The position numbers were made by a program, and so were the translations under genes. The notes beneath the pieces are model-generated. The model saw only the letters and a program-made list of their open reading frames with translations, was not told the origin of the DNA and searched no databases. DNA of 43,946 bases from the NCBI GenBank assembly GCA_052168355.1, contig JBQLZQ010000087.1, positions 1-43,946 of the forward strand, read 5' to 3'. Origin of the DNA: JBQLZQ01 sp052168355. Lineage in GTDB: Bacteria > Pseudomonadota > Alphaproteobacteria > DSM-16000 > Inquilinaceae. Positions 1 to 7,364 of the stretch are shown one piece after another (position 1 is the first letter of the stretch; every line of letters starts with the position of its first letter).

Positions 1-211
1 GGCAAGGAGCGTTCGGTGCCGCGATGCGGCGCATCGCAAGGCGGACGCGACGCGGTCCAAAAGTCTCGGGAAGCCGCCGGGACGGTCGCGCCCGCGTCCC
101 GTCGGAGGGCGTCGGACAGCCTTGCCGATGCGCCGCATCGCCCGCGGCTCTCCTCCTACCCGACGGGACGCGGGCGCGATCTCTATGGGTCATTATCGGT
201 GAGACTTGGTA
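1..211. repeat. MITE-like element, copy 1 (left end beyond window)
   Basis: This non-coding stretch matches 40784-40994 in the same orientation with only scattered substitutions, roughly 90 percent by eye. Its right terminal inverted repeat, 180-211, read on the minus strand starts TACCAAGTCTCACCGATAA and matches 28 of 32 positions of the left terminus of the complete copy. About 50 bp of the left end lie outside the window. The interior carries nested inverted repeats: GATGCGGCGCATCGCAAGGC near 23-42 pairs with GCCTTGCCGATGCGCCGCAT near 119-138, so RNA or single-stranded DNA would fold into a long hairpin. It encodes no transposase. The element overlaps the 3' end of the lyase gene. Confidence 0.85.
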
Positions 212-1724
212 CTACCGTGCCGGCCACCATGCGCCGGTCGGCAGCGTCCGTCAGGGCGGCGCGCGCCTTGTCGCGTCGCGCCTGCTCGGCCTCGAGCGCC
301 GCCCGCGCCGCCGCCGCCTGGTTGGAGTACCGGCCCAAACTGGCGGCCAGCGCGGCCGGGCCGGGCCCGCCCGCGCGCTCCCGGACAGCGATGAAGTGCT
401 CGGGCGTCAGGAAACGGCGAAAATCCGTTTCCGTCACGGCCGGCGGCCGGCCCGCCGCATCGGTGAAGGCGATATGGAAGTCGGTGAAGGCGATGGTCTC
501 GGCGGTGCCGCCGGCATCGATCGCACGCCGCGCCAGCCGCGCCGCCACGCCGTGCGCCTGCCGAAACGACAGTCCCTCGGCGCGCACCAGACTGTCGGCC
601 AGTTCCGTCAGGGTTATGCAGCTTTCGGCGATGTGCCGACGGACCCGGTCCCCGTCGATGGTCGCCGCCTCCATGACCCCGCGCAACAGGGCGATCAGGC
701 GGTGACCGGCATCGAACGCCCGATAGCCGGCGGCCTGGACCTCGCCCTCGCTGTCGTTCATGTCGGTGAATGGCGTGTTGTGCATGACCGTCATCATAGT
801 GTCGCAGTGGCCCGCACCCAGAGAGGCGATCAGGCGGAGATGCTCAACCGGCACGGGGTTGCGCTTTTGCGGCATGATCGACGAGATCTGGACGAAAGCG
901 TCGGGCACGTGCAGGTGTCCGGTCTCGAACCCGGTCCACTGGTTGAGGTCCTGCACGAAGCGGCCGATGTTCAGAAACAGCACCTTGAGCGCCGCATAGG
1001 CACCGGTGATGTAGTCGCACGCGGCGATACAGCCGTAGGAGTTTTCCTGGATGTCGGCGAAACCCAGAAGATCGGCCATCCGCGCCCGGTCGATGGCAAA
1101 GCCGGTGGTGGTGATGGCGGCGGCTCCCATGCTGCACCTGTCGACGATGGCGGCGGCCTGGGCCAGCCGGTCCTGATCGCGCAGCAGCACCTCGATCAGC
1201 GCCGCCAGATAATGGCCGTAGGTGGTCGGCTGGGCCGGCTGACCGTGAGTGTACGCCACGACCAGCGTTTCGCCCTGGGCCTCGGCCACGCCGATCAGGC
1301 TTTCGGTCAGGCCGATCAGCGCCCGCCGCAGACCGGCCAGCTCGTCGCGCAGCCGCATCTTGAACATGGTGTGGTCCATGTCGTTGCGGCTGCGCCCGGT
1401 GTGCAGCTTGCCGGCCAGGTCCGGCCCCAGCCGCGCGGCCAGCGCGTCCTCGACAAAAAAGAAATAATCCTCGAACTGGCCGGTATAGGTGAGGTCCTCG
1501 GGGCGGGTTTCGGCCTCGATCCGTCGCAGGGCGGCCAGGATCGCGCCCGCCTCGTCCGGCGTCAGCAGGTTCTGTTCGCCCAGCATGACGGCGTGGGCAT
1601 AGTTGATGGCCATCATCTCGGCCGCGAAGCGCCGCTTGGTCAGGTCGAACAGCGGAGCAAGCACGGTCTCCTTGTAGACAGGGGCGGGAAAGCCCCCCGG
1701 CTTTCCGGTTGCCACGATCCTCAC
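183..1724 (-). CDS. Argininosuccinate lyase-family protein (ArgH-like)
   Basis: This is a member of the fumarase/aspartase/argininosuccinate lyase superfamily, whose enzymes eliminate fumarate from a succinyl-linked amine. The superfamily signature appears as SSIMPQKRNPVPVEH, and HTGRSRNDMDHTMFKMRLR and YTHGQPAQPTTYGHY match ArgH active-site regions. About 513 aa is slightly longer than ordinary ArgH. The GTG at 1724 overlaps the permease stop as GTGA; an alternative GTG at 1715 has a better spaced AAAGGG. It is the last gene of a sugar ABC-importer operon, not an arginine operon, so arginine synthesis is doubtful and the substrate is more likely related to the imported compound. The last nine residues (VPSLTDNDP) and the TAG stop come from the terminal repeat of the MITE, so the native C terminus has been replaced. 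Confidence 0.85.
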   Translation of the reverse strand: MRIVATGKPGGFPAPVYKETVLAPLFDLTKRRFAAEMMAINYAHAVMLGEQNLLTPDEAGAILAALRRIEAETRPEDLTYTGQFEDYFFFVEDALAARLGPDLAGKLHTGRSRNDMDHTMFKMRLRDELAGLRRALIGLTESLIGVAEAQGETLVVAYTHGQPAQPTTYGHYLAALIEVLLRDQDRLAQAAAIVDRCSMGAAAITTTGFAIDRARMADLLGFADIQENSYGCIAACDYITGAYAALKVLFLNIGRFVQDLNQWTGFETGHLHVPDAFVQISSIMPQKRNPVPVEHLRLIASLGAGHCDTMMTVMHNTPFTDMNDSEGEVQAAGYRAFDAGHRLIALLRGVMEAATIDGDRVRRHIAESCITLTELADSLVRAEGLSFRQAHGVAARLARRAIDAGGTAETIAFTDFHIAFTDAAGRPPAVTETDFRRFLTPEHFIAVRERAGGPGPAALAASLGRYSNQAAAARAALEAEQARRDKARAALTDAADRRMVAGTVVPSLTDNDP

Positions 1725-2593
1725 CCTTTCAGCCCGGTCAGCATGACGCCCCGGATGATGTACTTCTGGAAGATGATGAACACCAGCAGTGTGGGGATGG
1801 TGGCCACGCTGGCGCCGGTCATGATCATCTCCCATTCCGTCGCGAACTCGCCGGCAAAGGACGCCAGACCGACCGGAACGGTGTACAGTTCCTGACCGCT
1901 GGTCACGATCAGCGGCCACAGAAAGGCGGTCCAGTTGCCCAGGAAGACGAAGATGGCCAAGGCCGCCAGGGCCGGGGTCACCAGCGGCATCGCCACCTGC
2001 CACCAGATCTGGAACTCGTTGAGCCCGTCGATGCGCGCCGCGTCGATGAAATCGTCGGGCACGGATTCGAAGAACTGCTTCATCAGGAAGGTCCCGAAGC
2101 CGGTCATCATGCCGGGGAACATGATCCCCCAATAGCTGTCCAGCCAGCCGAAATCCTGGGCCATGATGTACCAGGGGATGACCAGCATCTCGGTCGGGAT
2201 CATCAGGGTCGACAGGATGGCGACGAACACCAGATAGCGTCCGCGGAACTTGAACTTGCACAGCACGTAGCCGACCAGGCTGTCGAAAAACAGCACCGAT
2301 ACGGTGGTCGCCGTGGCGACCAGCAGCGAGTTGAAGATCCACAAGGGAAAGCGGGAGTCGGAGAACAGCACGACGTAGTTCTCCAGCGTCGGCGTCTGGG
2401 GGATCAGCCGCAGGTCGTAGATCTCGTAGTTGTATTTGAGCGATGTGGAGATCATCAGCACGAACGGCATGATCATGGCCACGCCGCCGATGAACAGGAC
2501 GGTCCAGATGATGACCTGGCGCGGCCGCAGCGGCTGGCGCCGCCGGCGGCGGACCGGGCGGACGGCCGGATGGGCCAGGGCGTCGGCCGTCAC
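1721..2593 (-). CDS. Carbohydrate ABC transporter permease (MalG/CUT1 type)
   Basis: This is an inner-membrane permease subunit of a binding-protein-dependent carbohydrate importer, 290 aa. A basic cytoplasmic N terminus (RRRRRQPLRPRQ) precedes the first membrane helix, IIWTVLFIGGVAMIMPFVLM. About five more hydrophobic segments follow. The ATPase-contacting EAA loop reads DAARIDGLNEFQIWWQVAMP. The C-terminal TLLVFIIFQKYIIRGVMLTG is typical of MalG-type subunits. The GTG start at 2593 overlaps the preceding permease stop by 4 bp (GTGA), indicating translational coupling. The sugar cannot be read from the sequence. Confidence 0.93.
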   Translation of the reverse strand: MTADALAHPAVRPVRRRRRQPLRPRQVIIWTVLFIGGVAMIMPFVLMISTSLKYNYEIYDLRLIPQTPTLENYVVLFSDSRFPLWIFNSLLVATATTVSVLFFDSLVGYVLCKFKFRGRYLVFVAILSTLMIPTEMLVIPWYIMAQDFGWLDSYWGIMFPGMMTGFGTFLMKQFFESVPDDFIDAARIDGLNEFQIWWQVAMPLVTPALAALAIFVFLGNWTAFLWPLIVTSGQELYTVPVGLASFAGEFATEWEMIMTGASVATIPTLLVFIIFQKYIIRGVMLTGLKG

Positions 2594-3486
2594 TTGGACC
2601 TCAACACGCGCAGCTGGATCAGGGTGATCACCAGAAGGATGGCGAACAGCACCACCGTCTGGGCCGTGGCGTACCCCATCTCATAGGAATCGAAGGCGGT
2701 GTCGTAGATGTACAGCACCAGCGGCTTGGTCGAGTTGAGCGGTCCGCCGCTGCCCTGGAAGGTCATGTTGTAGACATGGTCGAAAATGCGCAGGAACCCG
2801 ATGGAGCTGATCACCACCAGAAAGACGATGGTCGGGCGCAGCAGCGGCAGCGTGATCTCCCACAGGATGCGGGTGCGGCTGGCGCCGTCGATGCGCGCCG
2901 CTTCGTAGTAGGTGCCGGGGATGGCCCGCAGCCCGGCCAGGAAGATGACGATCTGGAACCCCAGCCCGGCCCAGATGGCCGGCGCCAGGATGGCCGGCAG
3001 GGCCTGGGTGGTGGACCGCAGAAACGGCTGCTGGCCGATGCCCAGTTCCGACAGCACCATGTTGAACACGCCGATGGGCACCGGCTGGTAGAACCACCGC
3101 CAGACCCAGGCCATGGCCGCCGCCGTGGTCAGGAAGGGGATGAAATAGCAGGCCCGGATCAGCCCGTGGCCAAAGCGGATCTGATCCAGATAGTAGGCGA
3201 TGACAAAGGACAGAACCAAGCTGACCGGCATGCCCAGCAACAGGTACTCGAAGGTGTTGACCAGCACCGTCCAGAACACCGGGTCCTGGACCAGGGCCAC
3301 GTAGTTGGCGAGGCCGATAAACCGCTTCTCGCCGATGATGTTCCAGTCGGTGAGCGAGATGTAGAAGGCGTAGAGGGTGGGGTAGAAGCGGATGACGACA
3401 TAGAAAACCACCGGCACGGCCAGAAACAGCCAGGCCCAAACCGCCTGCTTCTTGCCGATCGGCAACCGATCGTACCATGCCAGCAT
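2590..3486 (-). CDS. Carbohydrate ABC transporter permease (MalF/CUT1 type)
   Basis: This is the partner permease of the sugar importer, 298 aa. It has an N-terminal hydrophobic helix (AWLFLAVPVVFYVVIRFYP) and about six membrane segments in total. The EAA loop is YEAARIDGASRTRILWEITL. The ATG at 3486 is preceded on the minus strand by GGGGGAG at nine-base spacing. A perfect GC palindrome (3504-3525) lies just upstream, between this gene and the binding protein. No ATP-binding subunit follows, so the ATPase must be encoded elsewhere, as happens with shared MsmK/UgpC-type ATPases. Confidence 0.93.
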   Translation of the reverse strand: MLAWYDRLPIGKKQAVWAWLFLAVPVVFYVVIRFYPTLYAFYISLTDWNIIGEKRFIGLANYVALVQDPVFWTVLVNTFEYLLLGMPVSLVLSFVIAYYLDQIRFGHGLIRACYFIPFLTTAAAMAWVWRWFYQPVPIGVFNMVLSELGIGQQPFLRSTTQALPAILAPAIWAGLGFQIVIFLAGLRAIPGTYYEAARIDGASRTRILWEITLPLLRPTIVFLVVISSIGFLRIFDHVYNMTFQGSGGPLNSTKPLVLYIYDTAFDSYEMGYATAQTVVLFAILLVITLIQLRVLRSK

Positions 3487-3503
3487 CGCCGTGCCGCTCC
3501 CCC

Positions 3504-3525
3504 GGGGCCCCGCGCGCGGGGCCCC
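3504..3525. promoter_or_regulatory. Perfect GC palindrome between binding-protein and permease genes
   Basis: Two GGGGCCCC blocks (3504-3511 and 3518-3525) flank GCGCGC, giving a 22-bp perfect palindrome in the 62-bp gap between the binding-protein stop and the permease start. In the minus-strand mRNA it would fold into a very stable hairpin. Such hairpins after ABC binding-protein genes are known to stabilise the upstream message or dampen downstream expression. There is no U tract, so it is not a classical terminator. Its role here is inferred. Confidence 0.6.
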
Positions 3526-3548
3526 TGCCCCGATCGTCTCCCCGCGGC

Positions 3549-4805
3549 CTAGTTGTAGAAGCCGTTGAGGATGGCCTGTTCCGCCGCCGCCGCGGCCTCC
3601 AGCGACTCCTCGGGCGTCGCGCCCTGCAGCAGGATCCGGTCGATCATGTCGACCATCACCTGACGCTGGGCGGACTCATCGACGAAGCGGGTGGCCTGGG
3701 CGTATTCCAGGCCGCGGATGAAGGGGCCATAGAGCGGGTGGGCGACGTTCTGGTCGACCAGCGCCACCGACGGCTTGGCCGGCAGCTCGCCGACCGTGTC
3801 CAGCCACACCTGCATGGCGTGGTCGGAGGTCAGGTAGTCCAGGAACTTCACCGCCGCGTCCAGCTTTTCGCCCTCGGCCTTGGAGGTGATGCCGTTGACC
3901 CAGTACGAGGCGAAGTTGGAGTTGACGCCGGCATGGGCCGGCAGCTCCGCCACGCCCCATTCCAGCCCGCGCACATCGGCCAGGGCCCCCAGGCGGAACG
4001 ATCCGTCGATGTGCAGACCGGCGCGGCTGGCCTTGAAGGCCGCCTGAGCCTCGTCCATGAAGCCGATTTCCGCCACCTCGTGCTCGGTCAGCAGGTCGAC
4101 ATAGAAATTGAGCGCCGCCAGCCCGGCCTCGTCGTTGTAGGTCACCTGGGTGCCGTCGTCGCTGTAGGGCTGCCCGCCGAACTGGCGCACCAGCACCTCG
4201 CGCCACCAATGGTGATCCTGGCCGGTCATGCCGGCGGTGATGCCCTCGACCAGCATGTTGCCCGCCCCGTCGCGTTCGGTCAGGGCCGTGGCCGTCGCCA
4301 CCAGCTCGTCCAGGGTCGCGGGCGGAACCTCGGGGTCCAAGCCGGCCTGCTCGAACAGCCGCTTGTTCCAGAACAGGGCCAGCGACCGGACCGCCGTCGG
4401 CAGGGCGTAATACTGTCCGTCGGTCTTCATCGCCTGAACCATGGGGAAGAATTCGGCTTCGATGGTGGCCGGATCGAACACGTCCTCCGGCAGGGGCTGC
4501 AGCAGCCCCGCCTCCTGATAATCATGCAGCCAGCCATAGAACAGCTGAACCACGTCGGGGCCTTCGCCGGCGGGGATCGCGGCCGCCACCTTGGTGCGGT
4601 AGTCGGCGTAGGGGAAATGGGTATGAACCACCGTGATGTCGGGGTTCTCGGCCTCGAACTCCTCGATCAGCTGGTCGATGGCATCGACCCGCGCCTCGAA
4701 GAAATATTGCCAATACTCGATCTCGACCGCCTGGGCCGACGTCGCCATGCCGCCGGCCGCCATGGCCGCCAGCAATCCCGCCGTCATCATACCGTACCGC
4801 GCCAT
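3549..4805 (-). CDS. Extracellular sugar-binding protein of ABC transporter
   Basis: This is the periplasmic solute-binding component (family 1, MalE-like), 418 aa. The signal peptide MARYGMMTAGLLAAMAAGG ends with a likely signal-peptidase I site after TSAQA. The mature N terminus, VEIEYWQYFFEARVDAIDQL, and the segments VVQLFYGWLHDYQEAGLLQP and PTAVRSLALFWNKRLFEQAG are typical of CUT1 binding proteins. The ATG at 4805 was chosen because GGAGGT stands 5 bases before it; the open frame extends upstream to 5057 but lacks a comparable start. It is first gene of the minus-strand operon and divergent from the ROK regulator. Confidence 0.93.
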   Translation of the reverse strand: MARYGMMTAGLLAAMAAGGMATSAQAVEIEYWQYFFEARVDAIDQLIEEFEAENPDITVVHTHFPYADYRTKVAAAIPAGEGPDVVQLFYGWLHDYQEAGLLQPLPEDVFDPATIEAEFFPMVQAMKTDGQYYALPTAVRSLALFWNKRLFEQAGLDPEVPPATLDELVATATALTERDGAGNMLVEGITAGMTGQDHHWWREVLVRQFGGQPYSDDGTQVTYNDEAGLAALNFYVDLLTEHEVAEIGFMDEAQAAFKASRAGLHIDGSFRLGALADVRGLEWGVAELPAHAGVNSNFASYWVNGITSKAEGEKLDAAVKFLDYLTSDHAMQVWLDTVGELPAKPSVALVDQNVAHPLYGPFIRGLEYAQATRFVDESAQRQVMVDMIDRILLQGATPEESLEAAAAAEQAILNGFYN

Positions 4806-5022
4806 CCCGTACCTCCGTTCCTGTCCGGTGGCGGTGCAGTCTTCGGCCCGCCGACCTTGTTTGCATTTACGACGGGCAGGCCGGCCAGATGCGGTGCCGG
4901 CCACCCGATCGGGGCGTTGATCCAGGGTGTCATGGTTTGCCATCCCGTGCCCTCTGTCAATAAATCTATCAACTTGAATTAATCGTCGGCGCCGATCATC
5001 GTGGACCGGTTCCGTCGCAATC
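4806..5022. promoter_or_regulatory. Divergent promoter region between sugar ABC operon and ROK gene
   Basis: This 217-bp gap holds a strikingly AT-rich block, 4955-4984, within very GC-rich surroundings. A TTGACA hexamer on the minus strand (4960-4955) could be a -35 element for the binding-protein gene, but no good -10 was found at standard spacing. No clean palindrome was seen for a ROK repressor, although the AT-rich block is the obvious place for one. Control of both flanking operons from here is inferred from the divergent layout. Confidence 0.45.
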
Positions 5023-6300
5023 ATGGCGTTTGGCGCAATGTCTCTTCGAGGCACCAATCTTGAACATGCGCGGTCCTACAACCGGCGCGTTGTGTTGGAG
5101 GCGGTGCGGGTGCATGGCCCGGTCTCCCGGGCCGAGATCACCCGGCTGACCTCCCTGTCGGCGCAGACCGTGTCGAACATCGCCCTGGAACTGAACCAGG
5201 CCGGTCTGGTGCGCAGCACCGGACGGCGCAAGGCGACGCGCGGCCAACCGCCGGTCGAGCTGGCCATCGACGCCGAGGGCGGGTTCACCGTCGGCCTGCA
5301 GCTCGACCACGAAACGCTGGTCGCCGTCCTGGTCGACCTGATCGGCGCGGTGCGCCGGCGGATCGAGGTGCCGGTCGACCGGCCGGGACCGGACACGGCC
5401 CTGCCGCTGATGGCCGAGTGCGTCGAGCGGCTGATCGCCGCCACCGGAACGCCGCGCGGCCGGGTGCTGGGGGTGGGCGTGGTGATGCCGGGCCCGTTCG
5501 ATGTCGATGCCCTGACCTCCGTCGGGCCGACCACCCTGCCCGGCTGGCGCGGCGTCGACACCTCCGGACGGCTGGCCGAAACCCTGCGGCTGCCGGTGCT
5601 GGTCGAAAACGACGCCACCGCCGCGGCCATCGGCGAGCGGCTGTACGGCGATGCGCGGGGGTTGCGCAGCTTTGTCTATCTGTTTATCGGCACCGGTCTC
5701 GGCGGCGGCCTGATCCTGGAAGGCCAGCCCTACAAGGGCGCCTTCGGCAATGCCGGGGAGATCGGCCACATCATCGTCGATCCGCGGGGGCACCCGTGCT
5801 TCTGCGGCAACCGGGGCTGTCTGGAGCGCTACCTATCGCTGCACGCCGCCCACGAGGCGATGAAACGCGCCGGCGTTCCCACCGCGCGGACAGAGGATCT
5901 GACCGCCGCGTTGGCGGCCGGGTCGCCCCCGCTTCTCGCCTGGCTGGACGAGGCGGCCGACAGGTTGCGCGTCGCCCTGGCGACCATCGAGAACATGCTG
6001 GACCCCGAGGCCATCCTGATCGGCGGCTACCTGCCCGACCCGCTGGCCGATGCCCTAGTGGCGCGCGCGGCGCCCTTGCGTCCGTCGGTGAGCGACCGGC
6101 GGGAGCGGCGTCACCCAAGGTTGATCCGGGCCAGCGCGGGCGCCGACGCAACGGCGCTGGGCGCCGCCCTACTGCCGATCTTCGACCGGATGAACCCGAG
6201 CTTCCGGCTTCTCTTCAAACCCGGCGACGAACAGGCCGGTGTGCAAAACCGGGGCGCTCGGCGGAGACAGGCCGAACCCGCAACGACATCCCATTTATGA
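5023..6300 (+). CDS. ROK-family transcriptional regulator
   Basis: ROK (repressor, ORF, kinase) family protein, 425 aa. An N-terminal winged helix-turn-helix (about residues 20-65, with VSRAEITRLTSLSAQTVSNI) is followed by a sugar-kinase-like fold. VENDATAAA (about 195) and the phosphate-loop IGTGLGGG (about 222-229) are present. The ROK zinc motif is complete: H249 with C259, C261 and C266 in CFCGNRGCLE. It is probably the local repressor of the divergent ABC operon, responding to the sugar or its phosphate. No strong Shine-Dalgarno precedes the ATG; a second ATG at 5038 is possible. The C-terminal tail after about residue 395 is low-complexity and basic. Confidence 0.9.
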   Translation: MAFGAMSLRGTNLEHARSYNRRVVLEAVRVHGPVSRAEITRLTSLSAQTVSNIALELNQAGLVRSTGRRKATRGQPPVELAIDAEGGFTVGLQLDHETLVAVLVDLIGAVRRRIEVPVDRPGPDTALPLMAECVERLIAATGTPRGRVLGVGVVMPGPFDVDALTSVGPTTLPGWRGVDTSGRLAETLRLPVLVENDATAAAIGERLYGDARGLRSFVYLFIGTGLGGGLILEGQPYKGAFGNAGEIGHIIVDPRGHPCFCGNRGCLERYLSLHAAHEAMKRAGVPTARTEDLTAALAAGSPPLLAWLDEAADRLRVALATIENMLDPEAILIGGYLPDPLADALVARAAPLRPSVSDRRERRHPRLIRASAGADATALGAALLPIFDRMNPSFRLLFKPGDEQAGVQNRGARRRQAEPATTSHL

Positions 6301-6319
6301 CCCTATCTGTGAGACCGTC

Positions 6320-7354
6320 ATGACCTCTTTGATGCTCAAGGAAACGCTTGAGGCGCCGTCGCGGGTGGCGGCGCAGTTGGCCCACGACGGCGATGCCGTC
6401 GAGGATCTGGCCGGGGCGCTGCGGCAGAAGCAGCCGGCCTTTGCCATGACCGTGGCCCGGGGGTCGTCGGACCATGCGGCCAATTTCGGCCGTTATCTGA
6501 TCGAGACGCTGACCGGCGTGGTGACCGCGTCGGCGGCGCCGTCGGTGGTCACCGTCTACGGCGCCAAGCTGGCCTTGGCGCCGGGCGCGGTGATCGGCCT
6601 GTCCCAGTCGGGCGCCAGCCCAGACCTGGTGGCGGTGATGGACCAGGCGCGCCAGGGCGGCGCCTTGACAGCGTCCCTGGTCAACGTGCCGGGATCGCCC
6701 CTGGCCGAGGCGGCCGAACACGTGCTGCCGCTTCATGCCGGCCCGGAAACCAGCGTCGCCGCGACCAAGAGCTTTGTCTGCGGCCTGACCGCCCTGGTCC
6801 GGCTGACCGCGGCCTGGGCCGGGGACCGGGCGCTGGCGGCCGCGCTCGAGCGGCTGCCCGACCGCTTGGAGCAGGCGGCCACCACCGACTGGTCGGCGGC
6901 GCTGCCGGTGCTCAAGGACACCCAGAGCGCCCTGGTCGTGGCCCGCGGACGGAGCTTTGCCGTGGCCCAGGAAATGGCACTGAAATTCAAGGAAACCAGC
7001 GCTCTCCACGCCGAACCTTTCAGCGCGGCTGAGGTGCAGCATGGTCCGATGGCGCTGGTCGAACCGGGATTTCCCATCCTTGTCCTGGGCATCGCCGACG
7101 AGACGCTGGAGGGGGTGGTGTCGCTGGCCGGCGCCCTGCGGGACAAGGGCGCCCACATTCTGTTGGCTTCGTCCGACAAAGCGGCGCTGAGGGCCGGAAC
7201 GACCCCCCTGCCCCTGCCGCCGCCGCTTCACCCCGTGCTGGACCCGATCGTGGCCGTCCAGGCCTTTTACGCCATGGCGGCGATGCTGGCGGCCGAACGC
7301 GGTCTCGACCCCGACCGGCCCCGGCATCTGCGCAAGGTGACGAAGACAGTCTGA
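6320..7354 (+). CDS. SIS-domain sugar isomerase/deglycase-like protein
   Basis: This 344-aa protein consists of two sugar isomerase (SIS) domains and resembles the C-terminal half of GlmS and the AgaS/FrlB group, which isomerise, deaminate or deglycosylate amino-sugar phosphates. Visible motifs are TVARGSSDHAANFGRYL, GLSQSGASPDLVAVM, ETSVAATKSF and PFSAAEVQHGPMALV. The glutamine amidotransferase domain of GlmS is absent, so it is not a glucosamine synthase. The ATG at 6320 was chosen because conservation starts there; upstream frame codons overlap the ROK gene. It lies 19 bp after the ROK gene and 10 bp before the PIG-L gene, implying an operon for an amino-sugar-like compound. Confidence 0.85.
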   Translation: MTSLMLKETLEAPSRVAAQLAHDGDAVEDLAGALRQKQPAFAMTVARGSSDHAANFGRYLIETLTGVVTASAAPSVVTVYGAKLALAPGAVIGLSQSGASPDLVAVMDQARQGGALTASLVNVPGSPLAEAAEHVLPLHAGPETSVAATKSFVCGLTALVRLTAAWAGDRALAAALERLPDRLEQAATTDWSAALPVLKDTQSALVVARGRSFAVAQEMALKFKETSALHAEPFSAAEVQHGPMALVEPGFPILVLGIADETLEGVVSLAGALRDKGAHILLASSDKAALRAGTTPLPLPPPLHPVLDPIVAVQAFYAMAAMLAAERGLDPDRPRHLRKVTKTV

Positions 7355-7364
7355 GGAACGCCCC

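Noticed and set aside
16..705. Plus-strand frames running out of the MITE
   Set aside because: Their sequence is Arg/Ala/Gly-rich shadow of the element and of the antisense lyase gene.
4955..4984. Clean ROK operator palindrome
   Set aside because: The AT-rich block suggests a site, but half-sites match at only four of six positions, no better than chance.
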